Source: Mycobacterium rhizamassiliense (GTDB lineage: Bacteria; Actinomycetota; Actinomycetes; Mycobacteriales; Mycobacteriaceae). Taken from it: 64,000 bases of DNA. The stretch is from contig NZ_LT721901.1 of the NCBI RefSeq assembly GCF_900157375.1, positions 5,165,685 to 5,229,684 on the forward strand, in the 5' to 3' direction. Below, one piece after another: positions 37,951-47,206 of this stretch (within the stretch, counting starts at the first letter, position 1; every line of letters starts with the position of its first letter). Under the pieces are notes generated by a model, which had not been told where the DNA came from, searched no databases, and saw nothing but the letters and a program-made list of their open reading frames with translations. Made by a program: the position numbers and the translations under genes.

Positions 37951-40875
37951 ATGAGTATGGAAGCACCCAGCCCAGTGCACCGCCCGCGTGTCCCCCGAGT
38001 GATCCGCAGGTCAGCGGTCTTCGTCATCTTGGGTTGGTTGGTCTTCACGCTGTGCGTGTCTTTCTTCGTGCCGTGGCTTGAGACGGTCGGTCGCCAGCAT
38101 TCCGTGCCGTTGGCGCCCCGAGACGCGCCCGCGGTGCAGGCTATGCAGCGCATGGGGAAAGACTTCAAGGAGTCCGACTCGGACAGTTTCGCGATGCTGG
38201 TGCTGGAGGGGCAGCAGCCGCTCGGCGACGACGCCCACACCTACTACAACCGATTGATTCGTGAGTTACGAAGCGACCCGAAGCACATCCAGCACGTACA
38301 GGATTTGTGGTCGGATCGACTCACGGCGGCCAGCGTGCAAAGTTCGGACGGCAAGGCCGTATACGTACAGCTGAACCTGGCCGGCAACCAAGGAACAACC
38401 TTGGGCCAGGACTCCATCGCCGCGGTCCGGGGCGTCATTGCGCGAACACCGCCGCCGCACGGCATCCAGGCCTACGTCACCGGCCCGGCAGCACTGCTTT
38501 CGGATATGCAGACCGCCGGTGACGGCTCCATCCTGCAAGTCACCCTGGTCGGCGCCGCAATCATTTTCGTGATGCTGCTTATCGTCTACCGCTCCCCCGT
38601 CACCGTAATTGTTTTGCTGCTGACGGTCGCAACCGAAGTCTTTGCGGCCCGGGGAATCATCGCGTTTATGGGCGACCATAATATGGTCGCGCTTTCAACG
38701 TTCGCGACCAATCTATTGGTCGCTCTGGCAATGGCGGCCGGAACCGACTACGCCATATTCTTCTTCGGGCGATATCAAGAGGCGCGTCAACTCGGCGAAG
38801 ACCGGGAGATGGCCTACTACACCACCTATCGCAGCGTCGCCCCGGTAGTCCTGGGTTCCGGCTTGACGATCGCCGGCGCAATGCTGTGCCTGAGCTTTAC
38901 CCGGATGCCCATCTTCCAGACGATTGGTGTGCCGTGTGCCGTGGGCATGCTGGCATCGGTCGTCATCGCGCTGACCTTGACCCCGGCCGTCCTTACTATC
39001 GGCAGCGGCCTCGGCCAGTTCGACCCCAAGCGCAAGCTGACGGTTCGGGGATGGCGCCGGATCGGCACGGCGATCGTCCGCTGGCCCGCCCCCATCCTGG
39101 CTACCAGTTGCGCGATCGCTCTCATCGGTATCGCCACGTTGCCGGGCTACAAGGTGAGCTACGACGACCGCCAATACATGCCGAAGGATATCCCCGCCAA
39201 CTTGGGATACGCGGCCGCGGAGCGTCACTTCTCGCAATCGCGGATGATGCCCGAGATGTTGATGATCGAAGCGAACCACGACATGCGCAATCCGACGGAC
39301 TTCCTCACGCTACATAAAGTGGCAAAAAATATTTTCCGGGTCCACGGTATTTCCCGGGTGCAGGGTATTACCCGGCCGGAGGGAACGCCGATCGAACACA
39401 CGTCGATACCGTTCTTGCTCAGCATGCAGAACGCCGGCCAGTCGCAGGACATGAAGTACATGCGAATGCGTGCCGACGACATGCTTCAGCAGGCCGACAT
39501 GCTGAGAGAAAGTCTCCGCCTGCTGAATAAAATGTACGACATTACGAAGCAGGTCCAAGCGACGGTTCACGACATGGTCGCCAGAACGCACGAATTGACC
39601 GAAATGCTCGACGGTGTCGAAACTAACCTCGCGAACTTTGAAGACTTTTTCAGGCCGATTCAGAGTTACTTCTATTGGGAAAAACACTGCTACGACATCC
39701 CTGTGTGCTTTGCGATACGGTCGGTATTCGACACTCTCGACGGCGTCGATGAACTTGACGAGAAAATGCACGACCTCGTCAAGAACCTGGACAAGCTGGA
39801 TTTGATCTTGCCGCAGATGCTCGCCCAGTTCCCGATGATCATCGCGAACCTGGAAGGCACCCTGCAGTTCATGCTGACCAACCACAGCACCATGACCGGG
39901 ATGCTGGATCAAATGAGCGACTCGCAGAAGCAGGCCAGCGAAGTAGGCCAGGCGTTCGATCAGGCCAAGAACGACGATTCATTCTGGCTGCCGCCGGAGG
40001 TCTTCCAGAACCCCGACTTCAAGCGCGCGATGAACTCGTTCTTCTCCCCCGACGGCAAATCGGTCCGATTCATCATTTCGCACCGAGGCGATCCTGCATC
40101 CGTCGAAGGCATAGCGCGCATAGATCGCATCAGGACTGCGGCCGAGGAAGCGCTCAAGACGACGCCGCTCGAGGATGCCAAGATCTTCGTCGCGGGCAAC
40201 GCGTCGACCTATAAGGACTTCCGCGACGGCTCCAAATTCGATCTATTGATCGCGGGAGTCGGTTCGCTCTGCCTGATCTTCATCATCATGATCCTGATCA
40301 CCCGAAGTTTTGTGGCGGCCCTGGTCATCGTGGGCACAGTGGCGTTGTCGTTGGGCTCGTCGTTCGGGTTGTCGGTGCTGGTCTGGCAGTACATTTTGGG
40401 CGTTCAATTGCACTGGATGGTGATCGCCATGTCGGTGATCATTTTGTTGGCCGTGGGATCCGACTACAACCTGCTGCTGGTGTCCCGAATGAAAGACGAA
40501 ATAGGTGCCGGCATAAAAACGGGCATCATCCGCGCGATGGGTGGTACCGGTAAGGTCGTGACGAATGCGGGCCTGGTATTCGCTTTCACGATGATGGCAA
40601 TGGTGGTGAGCGACCTGCGCATTATCGGTCAGGTCGGTACCACGATCGGCCTAGGCCTGTTGTTCGACACTTTGGTCGTGCGCTCGTTCATGACGCCGAC
40701 TATCGCCGCGCTACTCGGACGCTGGTTCTGGTGGCCGCAGAAAGTCCGACCACGCCCGGCGAGTCAATTGCTCTGGCCCATCGGGCCCCGTCCGCTGGTG
40801 CGTTCGTTGCTGCTGGGAGATGAACACGCGGAGCAGGACGCGGCGACCGCCGAGATCCCGAGGGCCTCCGTCTAG
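37951..40875 (+). CDS. mmpL4b: MmpL4b-type RND lipid transporter
   Basis: 974 residues from ATG 37951 (MSMEAPSP); the frame is open 72 codons further upstream into the end of mmpL4a, but that part has no MmpL similarity. It has the same layout as its neighbour and clear similarity along its length, including relay pairs in AAGTDYAIFFFGRYQEAR (TM4) and AVGSDYNLLLVSRMKDE (TM10), and the HCYDIPVCFAIRSVFDTLD stretch in the second periplasmic loop. The 101-base gap to mmpL4a shows no strong promoter. Its C-terminal tail (EHAEQDAATAEIPRASV) is unlike that of MmpL4a. Confidence 0.93.
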   Translation: MSMEAPSPVHRPRVPRVIRRSAVFVILGWLVFTLCVSFFVPWLETVGRQHSVPLAPRDAPAVQAMQRMGKDFKESDSDSFAMLVLEGQQPLGDDAHTYYNRLIRELRSDPKHIQHVQDLWSDRLTAASVQSSDGKAVYVQLNLAGNQGTTLGQDSIAAVRGVIARTPPPHGIQAYVTGPAALLSDMQTAGDGSILQVTLVGAAIIFVMLLIVYRSPVTVIVLLLTVATEVFAARGIIAFMGDHNMVALSTFATNLLVALAMAAGTDYAIFFFGRYQEARQLGEDREMAYYTTYRSVAPVVLGSGLTIAGAMLCLSFTRMPIFQTIGVPCAVGMLASVVIALTLTPAVLTIGSGLGQFDPKRKLTVRGWRRIGTAIVRWPAPILATSCAIALIGIATLPGYKVSYDDRQYMPKDIPANLGYAAAERHFSQSRMMPEMLMIEANHDMRNPTDFLTLHKVAKNIFRVHGISRVQGITRPEGTPIEHTSIPFLLSMQNAGQSQDMKYMRMRADDMLQQADMLRESLRLLNKMYDITKQVQATVHDMVARTHELTEMLDGVETNLANFEDFFRPIQSYFYWEKHCYDIPVCFAIRSVFDTLDGVDELDEKMHDLVKNLDKLDLILPQMLAQFPMIIANLEGTLQFMLTNHSTMTGMLDQMSDSQKQASEVGQAFDQAKNDDSFWLPPEVFQNPDFKRAMNSFFSPDGKSVRFIISHRGDPASVEGIARIDRIRTAAEEALKTTPLEDAKIFVAGNASTYKDFRDGSKFDLLIAGVGSLCLIFIIMILITRSFVAALVIVGTVALSLGSSFGLSVLVWQYILGVQLHWMVIAMSVIILLAVGSDYNLLLVSRMKDEIGAGIKTGIIRAMGGTGKVVTNAGLVFAFTMMAMVVSDLRIIGQVGTTIGLGLLFDTLVVRSFMTPTIAALLGRWFWWPQKVRPRPASQLLWPIGPRPLVRSLLLGDEHAEQDAATAEIPRASV

Positions 40876-40931
40876 CGGTCTGAACTCCCGATACGCCACC
40901 TCAGAGCGCCCACCATGGAATACTTTGTACG

Positions 40932-41882
40932 GTGAGCTCACTTGCGATCGAGGTTGTCGGCCTTGAGAAGACATTCGGAGGATCCACGCCGGCGCTTCGT
41001 GGAGTGAGCTTTTCGGTTCCGGCCGGAACGATATGCGGCCTCCTTGGCCACAACGGCGCAGGCAAGACCACAACCATCAATATCCTGTCCACCTTGATCC
41101 GCCCGAGTTCAGGCAGTGCCCTCGTTGCCGGGTACGATATCGTTCGTCAACCGGGCCGGGTACGTGCCAGCATTGGAATGGCCGGGCAGGCCTCGGCATT
41201 GGACCCGCTACTCACCGGCCGCGAGAATCTGGTGCTGTTCGGCAGGCTACGAGGCCTGCGCCGTCAGCAGGCAAAGGCTCGCGCCGACGAACTGATCAAA
41301 CAGTTCGACCTCACGGAGGCCGCCGATCGGCAAATAATCACCTATTCCGGAGGCATGAGGCGTCGCGTCGACCTCGCCAGCGCCCTGGTGGTGCTGCCGA
41401 AGGTGCTCTTTCTCGACGAGCCGACGGTCGGCCTCGACCCCCGCAGCCGGCGCGACGTTTGGGCGCTGGTGGGATCTCTTGCCCTGCAAGGCATCACCGT
41501 GCTGCTGACCACCCAGTACCTGGAAGAAGCCGACGTCCTGAGCGATTCGATCGTCGTCATCGACCACGGACAGGTAATCGCCAGTGGCACCTCCGAGGAT
41601 CTCAAGCGCCGGGTGGGCGGCAGCTACTGCCAGGTCACCCCGACCAATCCGGCCGACCTGCCGCAAGTCGCAGCTGTTCTGGTCGGGCTCGACGGGCTCG
41701 ATATCGACGCAGATGCGGGCTCGGTGTCGGTCTTTGCTCCGGATGGGGTGGCCACGCTGGGCGAGGTGTTTCGCCGGGTCGATGCACTCGGTGTCGAACT
41801 CACCGATATCTCGCTGCGGCGGCCCTCACTCGACGAGGCATTCCTGCACCTTACGGAAACGCGGGTCGTCGCCCCATCATGA
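40932..41882 (+). CDS. drrA: ABC transporter ATP-binding protein, DrrA family
   Basis: 316 residues. Walker A is GHNGAGKTT, the signature is YSGGMRRR, Walker B is VLFLDEPTVGLD, and the switch is TTQYLEEAD. The C-terminal extension of about 80 residues is typical of DrrA-type drug/lipid exporters. It would power DrrB and DrrC. Known context: drrABC is part of the GPL locus in the M. avium complex and has been linked to lipid export. GTG start; a six-codon reading frame beginning ATG at 40915 ends in a TGA that overlaps this GTG, which might couple translation. The drrB ATG overlaps the drrA stop. Confidence 0.93.
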   Translation: MSSLAIEVVGLEKTFGGSTPALRGVSFSVPAGTICGLLGHNGAGKTTTINILSTLIRPSSGSALVAGYDIVRQPGRVRASIGMAGQASALDPLLTGRENLVLFGRLRGLRRQQAKARADELIKQFDLTEAADRQIITYSGGMRRRVDLASALVVLPKVLFLDEPTVGLDPRSRRDVWALVGSLALQGITVLLTTQYLEEADVLSDSIVVIDHGQVIASGTSEDLKRRVGGSYCQVTPTNPADLPQVAAVLVGLDGLDIDADAGSVSVFAPDGVATLGEVFRRVDALGVELTDISLRRPSLDEAFLHLTETRVVAPS

Positions 41883-42619
41883 CAGCGCTGGCAGCGCTCA
41901 CCGAACGTGCACTGAAGTCTGCGGCGCGCGACGGTGGGCTGATGATGGAGTTACTACTACCGGTTGCCTATTTGGCCGGTTTCACCGTGGCGCTGCGCGG
42001 CCTGGTCGACACCGGCCGCATGACTTATGCGCAATATCTGGTGCCGGCAGTGGTCGTCCAGTCGGTGGTGTTCGTTGCGCTGATCACCGCCGACCGCTCC
42101 GCGCGCGATCACCTGACCGGGCTGGGTGAGCGGTTGGGCACACTGCCGATCTCCTCGGCAGTCCCGGTGAGCGCCCGCCTCGCAGCCACCCTTATCCGGG
42201 CCATACTCGCCCTCGTGGTCGCGATGGTTGCCGGCTACGTGATCGGGTTCCGGATGACCGGCGGACTGGGCTACGCAATGGCTTTCGTGGTCATTGCATT
42301 GCTCCTGTGCCTCGCCGTTGGATTGGGCGCCGACGCGTTGGGATCGAGCACGAATAGCATCCAGGGGGCCAGTCAGCTGCTGGTCGTCCCCCAATTGCTG
42401 CTGTTCATGCTGTCGACAGGAATCGCACCCGAGAGAACCTTCCCCGAGTGGTTGCGTCCATACGTCCGCAACCAGCCCGTGTCACAGGTCGCCGAGACGC
42501 TGCGCGGCATGGCCTGCGGGCACGTCGGGTTGGGCAACGTCACCGCCAGCCTGACGTGGTGTGCGGGCATGATCCTGGTCTTTGGCGCGATCACTCTGCG
42601 GCTGCAGAGGCGAGTCTAG
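41879..42619 (+). CDS. drrB: ABC transporter permease, DrrB family
   Basis: 246 residues from ATG 41879, overlapping the drrA stop (ATGA). About six hydrophobic segments, ABC-2 type layout, with SARDHLTGLGERLGTLPIS as the cytoplasmic coupling stretch after helix 2. The upstream extension of this frame lies inside drrA in another frame and is not coding. It should form the membrane channel with DrrC. The stop TAG shares its last base with the drrC GTG. Confidence 0.9.
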   Translation: MTALAALTERALKSAARDGGLMMELLLPVAYLAGFTVALRGLVDTGRMTYAQYLVPAVVVQSVVFVALITADRSARDHLTGLGERLGTLPISSAVPVSARLAATLIRAILALVVAMVAGYVIGFRMTGGLGYAMAFVVIALLLCLAVGLGADALGSSTNSIQGASQLLVVPQLLLFMLSTGIAPERTFPEWLRPYVRNQPVSQVAETLRGMACGHVGLGNVTASLTWCAGMILVFGAITLRLQRRV

Positions 42620-43410
42620 TGACCAGGCATCCAAGCAGTCAGGGCTCGCTGCTATCCCAAAGCTGGGTGCAGGCCGGGCGCCTTCTCATCCGGTGGCGGC
42701 GCGACCGGGCGGTGCTGATGGGATCGCTGGTCTTCCCTGTCTGCCTATTGCTCGCCTATCAGGTGGTGCTGGACGAGCGAGTGCACAAGGTCACCGGCGT
42801 CGAGAGCGTCTACGGCCTGGTGCCGGTCTGTGCGGTGCTGTCCGCGCTGTTCGGCTCGTTAGGCAGCGCAGTCGGCATCGCCGTGGAGCGCGAGATAGGG
42901 CTACTCAGTCGGTTTTGGGTGTTACCGGTATACCGGGCAAGCGCCCTCACCGGACGGCTGACCGCTGAGGCGGTCCGAGCGCTAATCGGGACCATGTTGA
43001 TCACTGCCGTCGGAATGATATTGGGCCTACGCTTCGCACACGGCTTTCTTGCGGCGCTGGTGTACATTTTCGTCCCCTCGATCTTGGCGGTCGGATTCAC
43101 GGCGGTCGCCATGTCGCTGGCCATCAGGACCAATGGCCGCGTCGTCATGACCTGGCTGGCGAGCGTGACAGTCTCTCTGGCGTTCATCAATCCCGGGACC
43201 ACTCCCATCGGGATGTTTCCCGGTTGGCTACAGCCATTGGTACGCATACAGCCGATGTCACCGCCCATCCAGACGATGTGGGCGCTGGCCCACAACGGCC
43301 CGATCGTGTGGCCACTGGCGATGACTTTCCTGTGGGCCATCGTGCTGCTCGCGGTGTTCATGCCCATCGCCGTGCGCGGCTATCGGGCCGCCGCCGAGTC
43401 CAGCGCGTAA
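42619..43410 (+). CDS. drrC: ABC transporter permease, DrrC family
   Basis: 263 residues from GTG 42619, one base inside the drrB stop. Six predicted membrane segments, ABC-2 type, with the coupling stretch AVEREIGLLSRFWVLPV. It pairs with DrrB. In MAC strains drrC marks one edge of the serovar-specific sugar region, and here it is followed at once by glycosyltransferases, which fits. Confidence 0.9.
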   Translation: MTRHPSSQGSLLSQSWVQAGRLLIRWRRDRAVLMGSLVFPVCLLLAYQVVLDERVHKVTGVESVYGLVPVCAVLSALFGSLGSAVGIAVEREIGLLSRFWVLPVYRASALTGRLTAEAVRALIGTMLITAVGMILGLRFAHGFLAALVYIFVPSILAVGFTAVAMSLAIRTNGRVVMTWLASVTVSLAFINPGTTPIGMFPGWLQPLVRIQPMSPPIQTMWALAHNGPIVWPLAMTFLWAIVLLAVFMPIAVRGYRAAAESSA

Positions 43411-43443
43411 GAAGGTTTCGCCCGACAGACGAGAAGGATAGCT

Positions 43444-43563
43444 TTGCGCGCTGTGACAGATCCTGTAGACGGCAGCATGGGCCATGGCCATCCACTGGCT
43501 GAGATGTTGCGGTTCATAGCAATTGCTCGCGCCCTTGTGGTGCGCCGAGCGTGGTACCCGTGA
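43444..43563 (+). CDS. Small ORF (39 aa) coupled to the next glycosyltransferase
   Basis: TTG start with a well-placed AGAAGGA (spacing 5), 39 codons, ending in a TGA that overlaps the GTG of the following gene (GTGA). The product has a short hydrophobic stretch (MLRFIAIARALVVRR) rich in Arg and no family I recognise. It may be a leader peptide, a small membrane protein or the remnant of a lost gene. The RBS and the overlap are the only support. Confidence 0.4.
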   Translation: MRAVTDPVDGSMGHGHPLAEMLRFIAIARALVVRRAWYP

Positions 43564-44531
43564 GCCCCGAGGAGGTTGGGAACGCGCCGGCCAAACCTCT
43601 GATATCGGTGTGCGTGCCGATGTACAACAACAGCACGACTATCGAGCGTTGCCTGCGTAGCGTCTTGGATCAGGACGGCGTCGAGTTCGAGATCGTGGTA
43701 GTCGATGACGAGTCGACCGACAATGGTGCCGCTATTGTCGAAGCCATGCTTAGAGCGGGAGATCGACTGGCACGCAATGACTCTCGACTCGGCCTCAACG
43801 AAAACCACAACAAATGCCTAGAACTCGCGCGCGGCGCCTATATTCAGTTCGTCCACGGCGATGACTGGTTACTTCCGGGAGCCTTGAAGACGCTCGGCCG
43901 GTGTTTTGACGATCCGGCTGTCGGGCTGGCCTTTGCACCCCGCCGTGTACTGAATGACAATGTCCCGCCGGGATTCCGGAAGCGGACACCGGAGAAGCTC
44001 CATATCTATTTCTGGAAGCTCGAAGAGTACAACCACGGGCCGTTTCTCGTTGCGCAGGTTGTGGGCCTGTTGGGTGCGAGCGCCAATTTCATTGGTGAGC
44101 CCACATCGGTGATGTTTCGGCGCCAACTGGCGCTGGACGCGGGGGGCCTTCGCGATGACGTCTATCAGGCCGTCGATCTGGATTTTTGGTTGCGATTGAT
44201 GCTCCGGTGTGCAGTTTGTTTTGTGCCACAGGAACTTTCAGTGCGACACCACACCGCGGGCACGGAGACCTCGCGGATCATCCAAAATCGGCAACACTGG
44301 CTCGACCAACTACGCATTCTCACCTGGATGATCGTGGATCCGTCGTCGACCACCGTAATTCGATCCGTCGCGCGGGTGTGGTGGCCGGTTGCATGGTTGA
44401 CGCTACTGGTTGGGGCCGCAGTATCCAGACGAGAGCGCCGGTCGCGTCTAAAGACCTTGCTAATGGCGCCTGTTCGCGAATTCGCCCGCGCGCGGCAGTT
44501 TCGCGATGGACTGTTACCCGCATCGATGTAA
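43560..44531 (+). CDS. GT2-family glycosyltransferase (first of a tandem pair)
   Basis: About 323 residues from GTG 43560 (a GTG three codons upstream is also possible). GT-A fold family 2: N-terminal LISVCVPMYNNSTTIERCL, nucleotide-binding VVVDDES, the DxD-like HGDDWLLPGA, and the acceptor-side DLDFWLRLMLR. The C-terminal part has one hydrophobic segment (VWWPVAWLTLLVGAAV) and a basic tail, so it is probably membrane-associated and faces the cytoplasm. Likely role: adding one sugar of the serovar-specific oligosaccharide using a nucleotide sugar. It is clearly paralogous to the next gene. Donor and acceptor cannot be read from sequence. Confidence 0.88.
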   Translation: MSPEEVGNAPAKPLISVCVPMYNNSTTIERCLRSVLDQDGVEFEIVVVDDESTDNGAAIVEAMLRAGDRLARNDSRLGLNENHNKCLELARGAYIQFVHGDDWLLPGALKTLGRCFDDPAVGLAFAPRRVLNDNVPPGFRKRTPEKLHIYFWKLEEYNHGPFLVAQVVGLLGASANFIGEPTSVMFRRQLALDAGGLRDDVYQAVDLDFWLRLMLRCAVCFVPQELSVRHHTAGTETSRIIQNRQHWLDQLRILTWMIVDPSSTTVIRSVARVWWPVAWLTLLVGAAVSRRERRSRLKTLLMAPVREFARARQFRDGLLPASM

Positions 44532-44728
44532 CTGCCGCGCAAGAGTGGGTTGTGCTTGGGCATGCGGGAGCTCGTCTCGATGCGTCACAGGGTGGCGTTG
44601 AAGGTTGCTGACGACCTTCGGGGGAAAGCGATAAGATTGCTCGTGTAGCCCAGCTAGCAGTGCTGGTCTTGGTGTAGGCTCGCCGGCGTGTCACGCCCAA
44701 TTCATTTCCATTACTCAGGGCAACCCAG

Positions 44729-45703
44729 GTGCAGCAGGGCTCGGTGTCGGTGAGTTCCGACGCTGATGGTGCACCCGTGGCCCCACTGATCTCGGTGTGC
44801 GTACCGATGTACAAGAACGGAGCGACGATCGAGCGTTGTTTGCGCAGCATCCTGGACCAGGACGCTGAGTACGAACTCATCGTTGTTGACGACAATTCGC
44901 CGGACGACAGTGTGGCCATCGCCGCAAAGATACTTAGACCGCAAGATCGGCTGATTCGCAACGAATCCAACCTGGGCGCTCACAAAAACCACATCAAATG
45001 TCTGGAACTAGCGCGCGGCAAGTACATTCAATATGTACACGGCGATGATTGGTTGCTTCCGGGAGCCCTGCGAATGCTCGCTCGCTGTTTCGATGATGCC
45101 GCTGTCGGCCTTGCTTTCGCGCCGCGACGTGTAGTGACTGATGACGCACAGTGGCTACATCACTGCGGCACGCTGCATACGCGGTTCCGGAAGCTTAAAG
45201 AACACAATGACGGACAGTCATTAGTCATGCAGATGGCGCTGCAAGGTCTCGGCACCAATTGGATAGGAGAGCCGACCAACGTAATGTTTCGGCGCCAACT
45301 GGCACTGACGGCGGGAGGCATTCGCTCCGATATCGCGCATCTTTCGGACCTCGATCTCTGGTTGCGTCTGTTGCTCAGGTCAGCGGCTTGTTTTATCCCC
45401 CAAGAACTGTCGGTGCGGCAGCACACATCGTTCACAGCAGAAACCTTCAAAGCGCGGCCCTGGTGGCTCGACCGACTGCGTCTGCTTACTTGGATGATCG
45501 TGGATCCCGCATCGACCACCAGAATTCGGATTATCGCGGGAGCGTGGTGGTTACCCGTATGGCTGCTGAGAGCCCTGGAAGTCGTTGCCTACGGGCCGGA
45601 TCGACGTTGGCGCCTGAAAACGTTGATGTTCGCGCCCGTCCGGGAGTTCTCCACCGCTCTGCATTTGCGCGCCGAACTGAGGCGGAATGAGGGCCCTTCG
45701 TGA
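44729..45703 (+). CDS. GT2-family glycosyltransferase (second of a tandem pair)
   Basis: 324 residues, GTG start. Same layout as the preceding gene: LISVCVPMYKNGATIERCL, VVDDNSPDD, YVHGDDWLLPGA, DLDLWLRLLLR, and a C-terminal hydrophobic stretch. The two share long identical segments such as CLELARG and EPTxVMFRRQLAL, so one arose by duplication. Having two fits an oligosaccharide with two similar linkages. A 197-base gap separates them; I see no clear promoter or gene in it. Confidence 0.88.
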   Translation: MQQGSVSVSSDADGAPVAPLISVCVPMYKNGATIERCLRSILDQDAEYELIVVDDNSPDDSVAIAAKILRPQDRLIRNESNLGAHKNHIKCLELARGKYIQYVHGDDWLLPGALRMLARCFDDAAVGLAFAPRRVVTDDAQWLHHCGTLHTRFRKLKEHNDGQSLVMQMALQGLGTNWIGEPTNVMFRRQLALTAGGIRSDIAHLSDLDLWLRLLLRSAACFIPQELSVRQHTSFTAETFKARPWWLDRLRLLTWMIVDPASTTRIRIIAGAWWLPVWLLRALEVVAYGPDRRWRLKTLMFAPVREFSTALHLRAELRRNEGPS

Positions 45704-46113
45704 AACGCACCGGTTCTCATGGAGACTCGGGCTATTGATACCGACGAGGGATTGGTCAGTCTCTTTCGGAAATTGGACGATGACTTCGAACTTTGCGGGA
45801 GGTACGACGGCGAGGCAGGTTGCTGAACCACGACCCAGGCCATGAAGTCTTAGTATCCGAGGGCTTTGCGGCGTAGGGCTTCCCGGCCGGCGTTGTGGCC
45901 TTCGCTAGGCCCGTGCGAGTCGTGGGGGTCGCGACGATGAGGATGTCGGGCTCGGGACATCACCGGGTGCCCCGAGCAGGGCCATCCCTTCCAGCTTGGC
46001 GGACCACTCCAAGCCAGCAATCAGCAATGCAAACGTGAGTCGATATGTAGTATCCCAACTCGAATGGGTGCTCGGGTTTGGATCGGTCGAACCTGCGTTG
46101 ATGGGAGAAGACA
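45704..46113. other. Gene-poor gap with possible coding remnant
   Basis: 410 bases between the second GT2 gene and the sulfotransferase-like gene. On the minus strand a 36-codon frame (45850-45960) ends in EGHNAGREALRRKALGY and a stop, which looks like the tail of a larger protein such as a transposase. A second open minus frame overlaps it (about 45899-46055). Neither has a complete start region, so this may be debris from an insertion event. No inverted repeats flanking it were found by eye. Confidence 0.3.
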
Positions 46114-47133
46114 GTGTGCGATGTCACGACAAGCGACAGTCGCGGCGATCCAGAAACCGATAAGACTGCCCAGGCGCAAAGCGCGGCCCGCCCGGTCCTT
46201 CTGTTCGTGCTGGGAATGCCTCGGTCTGGAACATCGGCGCTCACGCGAGTTCTCTCGCTGTGCGGTGGGGTGCTCCCGGCCGAGCTTGAGGACGCCGACT
46301 CGTTCAATCCGCGTGGCTATTGGGAGCCGCGCGCTACCCACCACCTCAATGGCCACATGTTGCGCCGACACAACAGCACCGACGCCGACCCATCGCTTCG
46401 CTTACAGGAGGACGGCGCGTTCGACGACGAAGAGAAGGCCGCCTTCATCTCGAAGGTCAAGGCGTTTCTGACCACCCTGCCGGCCGCACCGATTGTCATT
46501 ATCAAGGACCTTTACATAACGGCGCTGTCCGAGATGTGGTTCGAGGCGGCTCGTCAGTCAGGACTTGATATCGCGGTCGTGATTGCGTTGCGCCACCCGC
46601 AAGAGGTTGTCGCATCGGTTGCGGCGAGCCGCCGTGTGTCGCCAGAGTTTCCGAGTGCGCTTCCGAGCGCTATGTGGCTGAAATACACACTGCTTGCTGA
46701 AAGAAATACGCGCGGCCTGCCGCGCGTATTTGTCGAGTACGCGAACCTCCTTGACGACTGGAGGCGCGAAACGAAGCGCATTTCTGCAACCCTCGGGATC
46801 GAACTGAGCACCGAGGACGAGGATGTAATCGACGAGTTCCTCACACGGGATCTTCATCGCAACCGCGACTGCGGTCTGGTGACAGAACCGTTCGGCACCG
46901 ACTGGATCTCCACAGTTTACGAAGCGGCGGGTGCGGCTGCGCGAGACGAGCCCTGGGACCAATCACTGTTGGACCGTGTCTTCGAGGCTTATCGGGTGAG
47001 TGAACGCGCATTTCGGACGGCCTTCGAGGATTTCCGTGACGGTGTGCGAGACCAACTGCCCGCAAACGCCATCCTCCTCCGTATCTTCCGCTGGGACTTC
47101 GTTATCGAAAGACGTCGTCGCCGTCGCCCCTGA
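46114..47133 (+). CDS. Sulfotransferase-family protein
   Basis: 339 residues, GTG start with GGGAGAAG five bases upstream. The 5'-phosphosulfate loop motif is LGMPRSGTSALTRVL (residues about 33-47), as in sulfotransferase-like proteins of polysaccharide loci. A second expected feature, the 3'-phosphate-binding Arg/Ser region, may be ALRHPQEVVASVAASRRV. The family transfers sulfate from PAPS to hydroxyls, but some members are P-loop proteins of unknown chemistry. It lies at the edge of the sugar island, converging on the acyl-ACP ligase. A sulfated sugar is possible but unproven. Confidence 0.75.
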   Translation: MCDVTTSDSRGDPETDKTAQAQSAARPVLLFVLGMPRSGTSALTRVLSLCGGVLPAELEDADSFNPRGYWEPRATHHLNGHMLRRHNSTDADPSLRLQEDGAFDDEEKAAFISKVKAFLTTLPAAPIVIIKDLYITALSEMWFEAARQSGLDIAVVIALRHPQEVVASVAASRRVSPEFPSALPSAMWLKYTLLAERNTRGLPRVFVEYANLLDDWRRETKRISATLGIELSTEDEDVIDEFLTRDLHRNRDCGLVTEPFGTDWISTVYEAAGAAARDEPWDQSLLDRVFEAYRVSERAFRTAFEDFRDGVRDQLPANAILLRIFRWDFVIERRRRRRP

Positions 47134-47206
47134 CCGCCAGCGCTCACCACCAAGACAACCGCCGCCTGGCGAAAACGGGCACCCAACGGGGACCTTGGTA
47201 CGGCTT

